From SIG622 sp045604705 (GTDB lineage: Bacteria; Bacillota; Clostridia; Oscillospirales; CAG-382), in assembly GCA_045604705.1 (NCBI GenBank), contig JAZUOO010000005.1:1-62044 (forward strand): 62,044 nt of DNA, given 5' to 3'. Numbering within the stretch: position 1 is the stretch's first letter; every line of letters begins with the position of its first letter. The notes beneath the pieces were generated by a model. The model was given only the letters and a program-made list of their open reading frames with translations, was not told the origin of the DNA and searched no databases. This document shows positions 27,104-36,132 of this stretch, one piece after another. A program made the position numbers and the translations under genes.

Positions 27104-28006
27104 TTACATAGGTCTCTTCTTTCTCAGAAATTCAAGTTTTGTTTCGGAGATTACCACTGCTACAAGTACAAGGGCAAACCCTATGAAGATGATGGGATCT
27201 TTCTTTTCACCGGGAAAGAACAGCAGGGAGAATGCTACGCCGAACACCGATTCAAGGCTGAGGATTATGGATGCCGCTGAGGGATGTACATATTTCTGAC
27301 CTATGTTCTGCAGAAGAAGTGCGGTTGTTGTTCCGAATAGCCCGAGATACAGGAGCATTATTATATTTTGAAGCGGAACTTCGGTTATGTTAAGGGGTGT
27401 GCCTGTTACTATTGAGGCTATAAGACAGAAAATTGAACTGTAGAAGAATTGGAGTATGGTTATAAGTATGGGGTCTTTTTCTCTTGCGAGCACCCAGACT
27501 GCCACTATATGTGCTGCGTAGAAGAATGCACCGAGTAATGTCAGGGCATCTCCGGGAACTATTGTGAGAGCTTCGCCCTCATAGGAGAGTGCTACCATTC
27601 CGATACCGATTATGCATATGAGTGCAGCCAGGATATTGTATATATCCGGCTTTTTTCGGTTGACTATCCACAGAAGGAACGGAACAAGTACGCAGTAGCC
27701 TGCGGTGAGCATGGCATTTTTACCGGGAGTTGTACCTGTTATGCCGTTGGTTTGGGAAAAATATGCGCAGAAAAGACATAGACCTATGACGGCACCGCTA
27801 AGCCAATATTTTTTGTTGAGAAGTTTTAATTTTTTGCGGAATATAAGTGAAAGCAGCGTCCAACCGATGGTGAATCTGAAGAACAACAGCCAGCTTGGTG
27901 CAAGAACATCGACAGTATCCTTCATGAGAACAAAGGTGCTTCCCCAGATTAGTGTTGCGACAAGAAGTGCGAGTTTTGCCAAAAGGGATATGTGCTTGGA
28001 ATTCAT
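27104..28006 (-). CDS. EamA/DMT-family transporter
   Basis: A 300-residue membrane protein with ten predicted spans and two EamA repeats (about residues 10-140 and 155-290), the drug/metabolite transporter fold. The first repeat has LIWGSTFVLMKDTV; the second ends with AASIILSLESVFGVAFSLLF, where family members carry a conserved Glu. Substrate is unknown; relatives export amino acids or other metabolites. Monocistronic, with its own consensus promoter. Confidence 0.9.
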   Translation of the reverse strand: MNSKHISLLAKLALLVATLIWGSTFVLMKDTVDVLAPSWLLFFRFTIGWTLLSLIFRKKLKLLNKKYWLSGAVIGLCLFCAYFSQTNGITGTTPGKNAMLTAGYCVLVPFLLWIVNRKKPDIYNILAALICIIGIGMVALSYEGEALTIVPGDALTLLGAFFYAAHIVAVWVLAREKDPILITILQFFYSSIFCLIASIVTGTPLNITEVPLQNIIMLLYLGLFGTTTALLLQNIGQKYVHPSAASIILSLESVFGVAFSLLFFPGEKKDPIIFIGFALVLVAVVISETKLEFLRKKRPM

Positions 28007-28044
28007 TGGATATGTACCCTCCGATAGGAATTTATTCAGGACAA

Positions 28045-28073
28045 ATAATACTCTATAAAGTCATTTTTGTCAA
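28045..28073 (-). promoter_or_regulatory. promoter of the EamA gene
   Basis: TTGACA (28068-28073), a 17-nt spacer and TATTAT (28045-28050). Confidence 0.75.
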
Positions 28074-28149
28074 GAAATTATATGTAAATATTGGTGGAGT
28101 TTTACGTAATATCCTTTATGCAAAGGGGATGGGGATGTTTTTGAAAGTC

Positions 28150-28449
28150 TTATTCGTTAATGTAGTCGACGTCTGTTCCGCAATAATTTCTACCCCTATC
28201 TTCGCCGAAAAGTCCCTCTCTTGTGGTTTTGTCGGCAAGTACCTCTGTGAGCGTAACAAAGGTTTCGGATATTTCACGTTTTGCTTTGACTGCATTCGAG
28301 TATATGACCGACAAGGTTTTTACAAATGCGGAAAATCCTCTGTTTTCTCCTTTCGCCCTTCTTCGCTCTGCCGCCGTCTTTGTTCTCTTGTATGTACCTG
28401 TTGCCTCTGTCTGAAATGTTTCTTCGTATACTCTGATTTCTCTTGTCAT
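28150..28449 (-). CDS. small hypothetical protein
   Basis: A 99-residue protein I do not recognise. It is highly charged, with a basic stretch KTAAERRRAKGE (about residues 24-35) followed by a helical region and an acidic C-terminus. No signal peptide or membrane span is visible. I chose the ATG at 28449 because AGGGAGG precedes it at ideal spacing; the frame is open further upstream to 28521. Palindromic sites near 28525-28574 lie just upstream and may control it. Confidence 0.65.
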   Translation of the reverse strand: MTREIRVYEETFQTEATGTYKRTKTAAERRRAKGENRGFSAFVKTLSVIYSNAVKAKREISETFVTLTEVLADKTTREGLFGEDRGRNYCGTDVDYINE

Positions 28450-28524
28450 GTTATTTTTCCTCCCTTTAAAATCCTTGTATATGTTGGTTTTTCTTTCTTC
28501 TACAAGTTCATTATAGCACACTTT

Positions 28525-28574
28525 ATGTACTATATAATGGATATTATATTTTTCTTATGAGTACTATATAGTAC
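28525..28574. promoter_or_regulatory. putative operator: GTACTATATAGTAC palindrome plus half copy
   Basis: A perfect 14-bp palindrome GTACTATATAGTAC at 28561-28574 and the related GTACTATATAAT at 28527-28538, starts 34 bp apart. A minus-strand TATAAT lies at about 28510-28515, so the sites are placed around the promoter of the small gene. The form resembles GntR/YtrA-type operators (inference). Confidence 0.5.
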
Positions 28575-28705
28575 ATTAATACAAAGGATTCGCGGCTGAG
28601 GATTAGACCTTAGGGTGGGATTTACTAAAGCTTTTGGAACACAAGTGGCAATGCAGGTGGTATCGGTGGATTTGCTTTGTGTCCCGATGAAGCATTTGAG
28701 ATTGC

Positions 28706-28749
28706 ATAAATAAAGACGGCTCGGATGCAGTAAAAACACCCGAGTCGCT
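28706..28749 (-). terminator. probable mnmG terminator
   Basis: Imperfect stem GCGACTCGG / CCGAGCCGT with T-rich flanks on both strands, 36 nt after the mnmG stop. The minus-strand T-tract is interrupted. Confidence 0.5.
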
Positions 28750-28784
28750 TTTGTTTTATACTATTTGATTTTTTGGAAAACAGA

Positions 28785-30686
28785 TTATTCCTCAGAGCCC
28801 TTTCTCTTTCTTTCGCGTGCGCAGCCTTCGAGGTAAACAAGGAGCACTGACACATCTGCAGGACTTACTCCGGATATTCTTGAGGCTTGACCTATATTTT
28901 GGGGACGAACTGCGTTGAGCTTTTGTCTTGCCTCCAGACGAAGTCCGTCTATTCCGGTGTAGTCTATGTCCCGTGGGAGCTTCTTTTCTTCCAGCTTTGC
29001 CATTCTTGCGGCTTCTTCAAGCTGACGTTTTATGTAGCCTTCGTATTTTATTTCCACTTCGACTGCCTGCATTTCCTTTTCGCAAAGCTCCGGGCGGAAT
29101 GTATCCACGGGAGCGAGTGATTTATAGGTTATTTCCGGGCGGCGGAGAAGCTCTGCCATGTTGATGCCGTTTTTCACCGGCGCGGAATTTGCTTCCTCAA
29201 GGATTTTTGCGAGGATTTCGCTCGGTGCGAGGCTCTTGGATTTTACTCTTTCTATTTCCTTTTGGATATTTTCACGCTTTTGGCAGAAGACTTTATATCT
29301 TTCTTCGGATATAAGTCCGAATTTATAACCTATGGGAGTGAGTCTTTCATCGGCGTTGTCCTGACGTATGAGAAGCCTGTATTCGGAACGTGAGGTCATG
29401 ATTCTGTAGGGTTCTTTTGTGCCTTTGGTTACAAGGTCATCAATGAGAGTTCCAATATAGGATGAATCGCGGGTGAGTACAAGTTTTTCCGTACCTTTGA
29501 CGTGAGAAGCGGCATTGATACCGGCGATAAGCCCTTGTGCCGCGGCTTCCTCATATCCGGATGTTCCGTTGAACTGACCTGCACCGAAAAGTCCCGGAAA
29601 GTCCTTGAATTCAAGGGTATGAGCAAGAGAGAGAGGATCTGCGCAGTCATATTCTATGGCGTATGCCGTTCTCATTACCTGACAATGTTCAAGACCTTTG
29701 AGCGAATGTATCATCTGCATCTGTACATCCTCGGGCATTGAGGAGCTGAAGCCCTGGAGGTACATTTCTTTAGTGTCCTGACCCATGGGTTCAAGGAAGA
29801 GCTGATGTCGTTCTTTATCCGCAAATCTTACGACTTTATCTTCTATGCTTGGGCAGTATCTGGGTCCCGTTCCCTCTATCTGTCCCGAATAAATCGGTGA
29901 GCGGTGGAGGTTTTCACGGATTATGCGATGGGTTTCGGCGTTGGTATATACGACATAGCACGGCAGGTGGTCTTTATCGGAAAATTCCGTGGTATGGTAT
30001 GAAAAGTGTTCGGGGTTTTCGTCACCGTACTGTTTTTCCATTTGGGAATAGTCAACCGAGTCTGCGTGGATTCTTGCAGGTGTTCCTGTTTTGAATCTCA
30101 TGAGAGGTACGCCTATATTACGTAGGCTCTCGGTTAGGCTTCCTGCGGGGAACATACCATCCGGACCACCGGAATATGATACATCTCCGACTATGATTTT
30201 ACCTCTGAGGTATGTACCCGAAGCGATGATTACCGCCTTTGCATTCCATGTCGCACCGAATCTTGTGGTGATATTCCATGTGCCATCATCGCACCTTTCA
30301 AGCTCGACAATCTCCCCTTGGACAACCGAGAGGTTTTCGCAATTTTCCACGACCTTTTTCATTATGATGTGGTATTTTGCTCTGTCAGCCTGCATACGTA
30401 GCGAATGTACCGCAGGTCCTTTGCCCAGATTCAGCATTCTTGACTGCAGACAGACCATGTCCGCACTCTTTCCCATTTCGCCGCCGAGGGCATCTATTTC
30501 AAAAACAAGGTGACCCTTGCCCGAACCGCCGATTGACGGATTACACGGCATATTGCCTATGGCATCAAGATTAAGGGTAAACAGCATCGTGCTGCAGCCT
30601 CGTCTCGCCCCCGCAAGGGCAGCTTCTATCCCGGCATGACCTGCTCCGATTACGGCTATGTCTGTCATGCCTGCTTTGTATTTCAT
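28785..30686 (-). CDS. mnmG: tRNA uridine-5-carboxymethylaminomethyl modification enzyme
   Basis: FAD-dependent partner of MnmE (GTPase, not in this window) that modifies wobble uridine 34 of several tRNAs. The 633-residue protein has the N-terminal dinucleotide-binding motif GAGHAGIEAALAGARRG, the family segments CNPSIGGSGKGHLV and GTGPRYCPSIEDKV, and the helical C-terminal domain with DYTGIDGLRLEARQKL. The length is usual. GAAAGGA precedes the ATG. The gene stands alone between a hairpin-rich repeat region and a small gene. Confidence 0.97.
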   Translation of the reverse strand: MKYKAGMTDIAVIGAGHAGIEAALAGARRGCSTMLFTLNLDAIGNMPCNPSIGGSGKGHLVFEIDALGGEMGKSADMVCLQSRMLNLGKGPAVHSLRMQADRAKYHIIMKKVVENCENLSVVQGEIVELERCDDGTWNITTRFGATWNAKAVIIASGTYLRGKIIVGDVSYSGGPDGMFPAGSLTESLRNIGVPLMRFKTGTPARIHADSVDYSQMEKQYGDENPEHFSYHTTEFSDKDHLPCYVVYTNAETHRIIRENLHRSPIYSGQIEGTGPRYCPSIEDKVVRFADKERHQLFLEPMGQDTKEMYLQGFSSSMPEDVQMQMIHSLKGLEHCQVMRTAYAIEYDCADPLSLAHTLEFKDFPGLFGAGQFNGTSGYEEAAAQGLIAGINAASHVKGTEKLVLTRDSSYIGTLIDDLVTKGTKEPYRIMTSRSEYRLLIRQDNADERLTPIGYKFGLISEERYKVFCQKRENIQKEIERVKSKSLAPSEILAKILEEANSAPVKNGINMAELLRRPEITYKSLAPVDTFRPELCEKEMQAVEVEIKYEGYIKRQLEEAARMAKLEEKKLPRDIDYTGIDGLRLEARQKLNAVRPQNIGQASRISGVSPADVSVLLVYLEGCARERKRKGSEE

Positions 30687-30738
30687 GGTATCAGTCCTTT
30701 CTTTTTTACGAGGGGTCTCCGACGGGTCACAACAAGAG

Positions 30739-30822
30739 CCTTCGGCGGGTCGCTTTTTTTGAAAAAAAGCTCTGCAAAAAACTTGAATGGCTCCGCCCTC
30801 GCGTACGCTCCGGCTCCGGGGA
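30739..30822. repeat. dispersed repeat shell without inner hairpin
   Basis: Same shell as 1768-1862: CCTTCGGCGGGTCGCTT, then AAAAAAAGCTCTGCAAAAAACT, CTCCGCCCTCGC and GCTCCGGCTCCGGGG. Here the two halves are joined by TTTTTGAAAAA only. Confidence 0.75.
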
Positions 30823-30933
30823 GTGAGTTATATGTGTAATTGTTGTTGTCACTCTTTGGGGAATTTCAAATTTGTTGCTTGGTTCCATGCAAGCCTCCCG
30901 ACCCATGGTCGGCTCGCAGGTGGGGATTTGCGT

Positions 30934-31125
30934 TGGGTCTCCGACGGGTCGCTTATAAAGTTCGGCTTTGCCGAACTTTGAAGAATGCTTTGCATTCTTC
31001 CGGGAAGAACTCGAAGAGTTCTTCAAAGGTCAACTTTGCTGACCTTCAGATAGCTCCGCAAAAAACTTTATATTTGCTCCACTCGCATAGACTGCTTGGC
31101 AGTCTTTCTCTCCTTACGCTGGGTT
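30934..31125. repeat. dispersed repeat shell carrying four tandem hairpins
   Basis: Begins with CCGACGGGTCGCTT and resumes with AGCTCCGCAAAAAACTT. Between them sit four back-to-back hairpins: 30957-30979 (AAAGTTCGG/CCGAACTTT), 30980-31000 (GAAGAATG/CATTCTTC), 31004-31024 (GAAGAACTC/GAGTTCTTC) and 31026-31046 (AAGGTCA/TGACCTT). A fifth, AGACTGC/GCAGTCT, is at 31089-31105. No gene is seen in 30687-31215. Confidence 0.8.
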
Positions 31126-31192
31126 TTGTCTTTTGGAATTGCCGACTTCAGCGGTGTTGCTGTGCCTATGAAGAAAATCAACCTTCCTTAAA

Positions 31193-31220
31193 TCCTAGTT
31201 CCTATATCCTGACTCCTAAA
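31193..31220. repeat. period-7 array overlapping the dusB stop
   Basis: TCCTAGT TCCTATA TCCTGAC TCCTAAA, exact 7-nt period; the last unit includes the dusB stop codon. Confidence 0.75.
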
Positions 31221-32196
31221 TTCCAAACGCCTTCTCCACAACCTCCAGCACCGCTTCCGTAGTTTCGGCTCGGTTTACTTCATCTCTGAAGGCTGCGGAG
31301 CCTTGTTTGCCTTTGATGTACCAGGCTATGTGCTTTCGGGCTTCGCGGGTACCGATGTATTCGCCTTTTTGGTCGATTAAAGAGGTCATATGCTGTATTA
31401 TGTCGGCTTTTTTTGTGCTGTCGGGAACTTCGGGCATTTTTTTGCCGTGGTCGAGGTAGTAGGCTATTCTGTCAAAGATATATGGATTCCCCAGAGCACC
31501 TCTGCCTATCATTATGCCGTCGCATGATGTGTATTCCAACATTTGCATGGCGGTTTCTTCGTCTGTTATATCGCCATTACCTATTACGGGGACAGTTACA
31601 GAGGCTTTGACGGCTTTTATTATGTCGAGGTTTACAGGTGGGGCGTACATCTGCTCCCTTGTTCTGCCGTGGACGGCTATCATTGCCGCACCGTTTTTTT
31701 CGCACTCCTTTGCCACTTCCACAGCGTTCACATGAGCTTTGTCGAAGCCTGCACGGATTTTTACTGTTACGGGGATGTCACAATAGCCCTCACAGTCGAG
31801 TATCTTTCGCACCTGCAATACTATTCTGCCGCACAGCTCGGGGTCTTTCATGAGTGCGCTTCCGTCGCCGTTTCCTGCAATTTTGGGTGCGGGACAACCC
31901 ATGTTTATGTCTATTGCACATGGGGAGTACTTCATGACAAGTATTGCCGCCCTTGCTATTTCTTCGGGGACTCTGCCGAAAAGCTGCAATGCACAAGGTC
32001 TTTCCTCGTCGAAAATCTCGCAAAGCACATTGGTCTTTTTATCCTTAAACAGCAGTGCCTTTGAGGATACCATTTCGGTAGTCATACCCTCGGCACCTCT
32101 TTTTTTACAGAGCGCTCTGAAGGATTTATCCGTGACTCCCGCCATCGGTGCAAGAAAAAGTCCGTGTTTATATTCGGTATTTCCTATTTTAAGCAT
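31216..32196 (-). CDS. dusB: tRNA-dihydrouridine synthase
   Basis: FMN- and NADPH-dependent enzyme reducing uridines in tRNA D-loops. The 326-residue protein shows the TIM-barrel start LAPMAGVTDKSFRALCKKRG, the catalytic cysteine in INMGCPAPKIAGNGDGSALM (about residues 97-116), VTVKIRAGF and IGRGALGNPYIF. It starts 1 nt after the U32 peptidase stop, so translation is coupled. The call as DusB rather than another Dus rests on overall similarity. Confidence 0.94.
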   Translation of the reverse strand: MLKIGNTEYKHGLFLAPMAGVTDKSFRALCKKRGAEGMTTEMVSSKALLFKDKKTNVLCEIFDEERPCALQLFGRVPEEIARAAILVMKYSPCAIDINMGCPAPKIAGNGDGSALMKDPELCGRIVLQVRKILDCEGYCDIPVTVKIRAGFDKAHVNAVEVAKECEKNGAAMIAVHGRTREQMYAPPVNLDIIKAVKASVTVPVIGNGDITDEETAMQMLEYTSCDGIMIGRGALGNPYIFDRIAYYLDHGKKMPEVPDSTKKADIIQHMTSLIDQKGEYIGTREARKHIAWYIKGKQGSAAFRDEVNRAETTEAVLEVVEKAFGI

Positions 32197-32197
32197 T

Positions 32198-34246
32198 TTA
32201 TTCTTCCGTTATTATTTCAAGTATGTCGGTGCCGCATTTTTTGATTTCCTCTTTTTTGGAATAGAGGTCAAGGATGTCGGCGTTCATTATTATGTTTCTG
32301 CAAGGCTCGTTTGTATCCGTGAATCTCTTTTCGGGATATATCGGGAATCTTTTGCCTATTCTGTCGATATATTCGCCACAGATGTGGGATGATTTTGAAT
32401 AGTTGGAGCACATATTGCCTGCTCGCAGGATACAGGATTCAAGCACCATCAGAGGAAGTCTACCCCGTACAACTGCGGAGCATTTTACGCCTTTGATACG
32501 CAGAATGTCACGCATTTGTGCCGTATTCAGCTCCGGTGACAGACAGATGCTTTCAAGTCCCATGGCAGCATATTCGGAAAGGGCTTCGGAATTTGATACG
32601 TTAAGTCCCATGCCGCCGTATATCGGAAGTTCTGCTTCTCTTGCAAATGCAATGTGACCGATATTTGAAATATAAACGTACTTTGCACCGCTGTTTTTTG
32701 CGTTGGCAAGGGCTTTTTTGATGTTGTTCTTTTCCGCTTCGAATATTACTCTCGGAAGACGCACACCGAAGATTTGAGGTATCTTTTGTTCGTCCTTTGC
32801 GAAAAGCTCAAGAGGCAGGCATATGCTTTCGAGTTCTTCGGGGTAGGCTTTTTTGTCGTATGTGAAGTTGGGGTTGTCGGTTATGAAACGAAGCTTTGGA
32901 GATTGGCAGGTGCGTTTTTCAGGTTGCGGCTCTTTGTTTATACTGCGAATGCCGGATACTGTTCCTGACCTGTCGGAGATTATTGACCTCTCAAGGTTTT
33001 CGATTGCACCTCTGCGCAGAGCATTTATTGCTGATGCGGCAAGGAAAAGGTTATCATCGAGAATTACCTCACTTTGTGAAAGTACAAACTCTGTTGAGCC
33101 GAGCTTTGACATATTTTTTATAAAGCTTTCCTTGGTAAGGGGGGCGTTATTGGCGGCACTTGCGTATTCCGGAAGTTCAAATTCTCCCACTTTGCCGAAT
33201 GCTTCAAATCTTGCATAGGGTTTACTGTCTTTCTTCACTTGTGCATAGAGTGTCACGGGAATTTTTGAAAGCTCCGATATTTCTACTTTTGCATCGGCGG
33301 TCTTTGCTTTATCGCTTTCGCTTCGGAAACCATATATTTTCCTGTTGTCGGCAAGGTATTTCTTTGTAAAATATCCGTCCGTGAAGCCGCCTCTTGAAAA
33401 AATTTCCGACAGCTCAGCGTAGCTTTTATCCGTTGCGTTACATTGGGAGTCAATGAGTTCGCGCAGAGTCTTCACTGTTCTGTAGACATAGTCGGGGCTT
33501 TTCATTCTGCCCTCTATTTTAAGTGAGGCTATTCCGAGGGGAACAAGTTCTGTTATGTGCTTTGAAAGAGTAAGGTCTCGAAGGCTGAGAGGATAGCCGT
33601 TTTTGCTGGTCTCTCCCCTGCTGTTGCTTACACTTCCGGGCATACGGCAGGGCTGGGCACATAGACCTCTGTTTCCGCTTCGGTTACCAATGACGGAGCT
33701 CATAAGGCACATTCCCGAGTGGCATACACAAAGTGCACCGTGGACAAAGACTTCCGTTTCAAATGTTCCTGTTTTTTTGCCGTATTCTGTGATTGACCTT
33801 ATGTCTTCAAGGGACAACTCTCTTGCAAGGACTATTCTTGAAAAACCGAGCTTTGTGAGTTCTATTGCTCCGTCAAGGTTGTGACAGGCACATTGGGTAC
33901 TGGCATGGAGCTCCACTCCGGGAATAGATTCATAAAGGAGCTTTGCAAGTCCCAAATCCTGAACTATAAAGGCATCAGCCCCTGCTTTCCATGCCGTTTT
34001 TGCAAATTCAACGGATGCAGGGAGTTCTCTGTCAAAATTAAGGGTATTAAGCGTTATGTTTGATCTTACGCCGTGAAGTCGAAGGAGGTACAGAGCTTTG
34101 AAAAATTCTTCTTCCATAAAGCCTCTGGCGTTCATACGGGCATTCCCGCCGCTTCCGCCAAAGTAGCATTCATCCGCGCCTGCGGATATTGCCGCAAGTA
34201 CCGCGTCGTAGCTTCCGCAGGGTGCAAGAAGATACGGTTTTTTCAT
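32198..34246 (-). CDS. U32-family peptidase (YhbU/RlhA-like)
   Basis: A 682-residue protein of the U32 family, which includes collagenase-like peptidases and RlhA, the enzyme needed for 5-hydroxycytidine in 23S rRNA. The N-terminal barrel has LLAPCGSYDAVLAAISAGAD and VFVHGALCVCHSGMC-LMS; conserved cysteines such as GNRGLCAQPCR suggest an iron-sulfur cluster as in RlhA. The C-terminal third holds a second U32-like segment and further cysteines. I chose the ATG at 34246, 8 nt after GGAGGG. Coupling to dusB supports an RNA-modification role (inference). Confidence 0.88.
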   Translation of the reverse strand: MKKPYLLAPCGSYDAVLAAISAGADECYFGGSGGNARMNARGFMEEEFFKALYLLRLHGVRSNITLNTLNFDRELPASVEFAKTAWKAGADAFIVQDLGLAKLLYESIPGVELHASTQCACHNLDGAIELTKLGFSRIVLARELSLEDIRSITEYGKKTGTFETEVFVHGALCVCHSGMCLMSSVIGNRSGNRGLCAQPCRMPGSVSNSRGETSKNGYPLSLRDLTLSKHITELVPLGIASLKIEGRMKSPDYVYRTVKTLRELIDSQCNATDKSYAELSEIFSRGGFTDGYFTKKYLADNRKIYGFRSESDKAKTADAKVEISELSKIPVTLYAQVKKDSKPYARFEAFGKVGEFELPEYASAANNAPLTKESFIKNMSKLGSTEFVLSQSEVILDDNLFLAASAINALRRGAIENLERSIISDRSGTVSGIRSINKEPQPEKRTCQSPKLRFITDNPNFTYDKKAYPEELESICLPLELFAKDEQKIPQIFGVRLPRVIFEAEKNNIKKALANAKNSGAKYVYISNIGHIAFAREAELPIYGGMGLNVSNSEALSEYAAMGLESICLSPELNTAQMRDILRIKGVKCSAVVRGRLPLMVLESCILRAGNMCSNYSKSSHICGEYIDRIGKRFPIYPEKRFTDTNEPCRNIIMNADILDLYSKKEEIKKCGTDILEIITEE

Positions 34247-34294
34247 ATGGCTTCCCTCCAATCGTAAGATTTATGTGAAGTTTTCAAAATGTAC

Positions 34295-34323
34295 TTGAAA
34301 TTTACGTTTACAAGCCTTATAAT
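34295..34323 (+). promoter_or_regulatory. mreC promoter
   Basis: TTGAAA (34295-34300), a 17-nt spacer and TATAAT (34318-34323); leader about 90 nt. Confidence 0.75.
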
Positions 34324-34337
34324 ACAACTATCACAAT

Positions 34338-34366
34338 ATTATATCTTAACTTGTGCCGTTTGTAAA
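34338..34366 (-). promoter_or_regulatory. promoter of the U32-dusB unit
   Basis: TTTACA (34361-34366), a 17-nt spacer and TATAAT (34338-34343) on the minus strand. It faces the mreC promoter, with predicted start sites nearly touching at about 34330. Confidence 0.7.
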
Positions 34367-34419
34367 GATTTATTTTATTAACTTTCATTTTAGGCATAAA
34401 ATTTTTATGGGAGAAACGC

Positions 34420-35313
34420 ATGGCATACAGTATAAACGATGTTGTTACAAAGCGTCAGTCGAGATTTTTTGTGCTGAGCATAGTCGTGTCGGTGCTTTTG
34501 TCGCTGACGGCTCTTGTTTCTTATTTCTCGGGATTTTCAAATATACTTTCGGGACTTGTCAATATTATTGTTTATCCGATAAATTCCTGTGCCGATTTCG
34601 TTTCGGATAAGGTGAAATCCGTGGGAAACTATTTTGGAGACATCGCCAAGCTTAAAGAGGAAAATCTTCGCCTGAAAACTGAAAACAACGAGCTTCTCAA
34701 AGAAAAGGCGACTGCGGAAGCAATTAAAGCGGAAAACGAGCAGCTTTATGCATATCTTGACCTTAAAAGAGATTTCAACAAGCTCTATCTTGTCAACTGC
34801 AAGATTATTTCAAAGGGCAGCGGAAACTTTTTGTCGGTGTTTACCATAGATAAGGGTACTATGCACGGAGTCAGAAAAAATATGCCTGTCGTAACCGCAA
34901 ACGGAATTCTCGGAATGATTACGGAAGAGGGACCTGTTTCCTCGAGGGGGGTAACGCTTATTTCTCACAACTCCTCGGTAGGCGTATATTTTTCACGCAC
35001 GGGTGCTACAGGCATTCTGCAGGGAGACTACAGGCTTTCTGCCGAAGGCAAATGCAAGGTCAGCGGTCTTCCGGCTGACACTCTTGTTGAAGTGGGAGAT
35101 CCGGTATTGACAGCCGGTACAGGTGAAATATATCCGAGGGATCTGTCCGTCGGTACTGTTACGGATATTCTGAAGGACTCTAACACACAAACTCTGACGG
35201 TTGTGGTCACACCCAATGCGGATCTTATAAACGAAGAAAATGTTATGGTAATTACCGGCTTTGAAAGGGTCTATGAAAAATCGGATGAGACACATGACTT
35301 CGGGAAGAATTAA
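34420..35313 (+). CDS. mreC: rod shape-determining protein MreC
   Basis: Bitopic protein of the elongasome that links cytoplasmic MreB to the penicillin-binding proteins outside. The 297-residue protein has one N-terminal membrane span (about 19-40), a coiled coil (about 75-115, KLKEENLRLKTENNELLKEK) and the two six-stranded beta barrels of the MreC fold (about 120-280) with KGSGNFLSVFTIDKGTMHGV and GDPVLTAGTGEIYPRDLSVG. GGGAGAAACGC precedes the ATG. mreB and mreD are not adjacent; mreC is alone and ends at a terminator. Confidence 0.95.
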   Translation: MAYSINDVVTKRQSRFFVLSIVVSVLLSLTALVSYFSGFSNILSGLVNIIVYPINSCADFVSDKVKSVGNYFGDIAKLKEENLRLKTENNELLKEKATAEAIKAENEQLYAYLDLKRDFNKLYLVNCKIISKGSGNFLSVFTIDKGTMHGVRKNMPVVTANGILGMITEEGPVSSRGVTLISHNSSVGVYFSRTGATGILQGDYRLSAEGKCKVSGLPADTLVEVGDPVLTAGTGEIYPRDLSVGTVTDILKDSNTQTLTVVVTPNADLINEENVMVITGFERVYEKSDETHDFGKN

Positions 35314-35329
35314 AATATTACAGATGCGG

Positions 35330-35362
35330 ATCGGCGGTCTTTTGCGGGCTGCCGTTTTTGTT
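35330..35362 (+). terminator. mreC terminator
   Basis: CGGCGG...CTGCCG stem followed by TTTTTGTTTT. Confidence 0.85.
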
Positions 35363-35598
35363 TTATTCGCTCTTGCGAAATGCGGCTTTGTAGTTGTTCG
35401 GGGGTGTGCCGCAATGTTTTTTTGATACCCGTGAGAAACAGGATGTATCCGAGATATATACTGCCTTTGCAAACTTTGCAATGGGGGTATCGGTTGAACT
35501 GAATAGTCCCATTGCTTTCATCAAGTTTTAGCTATTACAGTACACTGCATTTTGCAAACCGTTTCCTACAATACACAATCATATCAATATTCAATTAC

Positions 35599-36012
35599 TT
35601 ACTTTTTTCTGCTGTTCCGCACCGTCTCTCTGTGCTCTGAGGGGTATATACCGTACTCTTTTTTGAAGTCGGTGGAGAAATAGCTCTGGTCACAATAGTG
35701 GAGAATATGGGCAATGGCAGAAACGGATTTCCCCGTATGCTCAAGAAGCTCAAGAGAATATTCCAGCTTCTTTTTTCTAATATATTTACTCGGACTTATT
35801 CCATACTCGTCGATAAAGGCTTTTTTGGCAGTTCTCTCGGAAATTCCCAGATGTTCCGCCGCACGCTTTATATCCACTCCGTCAAGCAAGAAGTTGTCTA
35901 TGTACTGCCTTAACTGTAATGCTACGGGATCTGTGTTTTCGGCTTCCTGCTCAATTTTCCCCGCAACGGAGAGAAGTATCTCGAGTATTATCTTTGACAG
36001 TTTCCATAACAC
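35599..36012 (-). pseudogene. AraC-family DNA-binding domain, 5'-truncated
   Basis: The 137-residue frame matches the C-terminal AraC/XylS domain: two helix-turn-helix motifs (VDIKRAAEHLGISERTAKKAF, about residues 46-66, and KSVSAIAHILHYCDQSYFSTDF, about 94-115) and the closing YGIYPSEHR. AraC regulators are normally 250-300 residues with an N-terminal sensor domain; that part is missing. The only start is a GTG directly after a stop codon, without a ribosome site. DNA upstream of 36015 is AT-rich and unlike the gene. I read it as a gene whose 5' half was removed; a small stand-alone domain is less likely. Confidence 0.65.
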
Positions 36013-36132
36013 TTAAAATATAGATTGATATAATTTATATCATTTAATATCGTGCTATATCTCATATTCGCCCGTTTATATTACCTCAAAACTTTTATAT
36101 TATCTCTTAAAATCCATAACTTTTATATAATT

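Noticed and set aside
30957..31046. CRISPR-like array
   Set aside because: The repeated elements are different hairpins without a common repeat sequence, spacers or cas genes.
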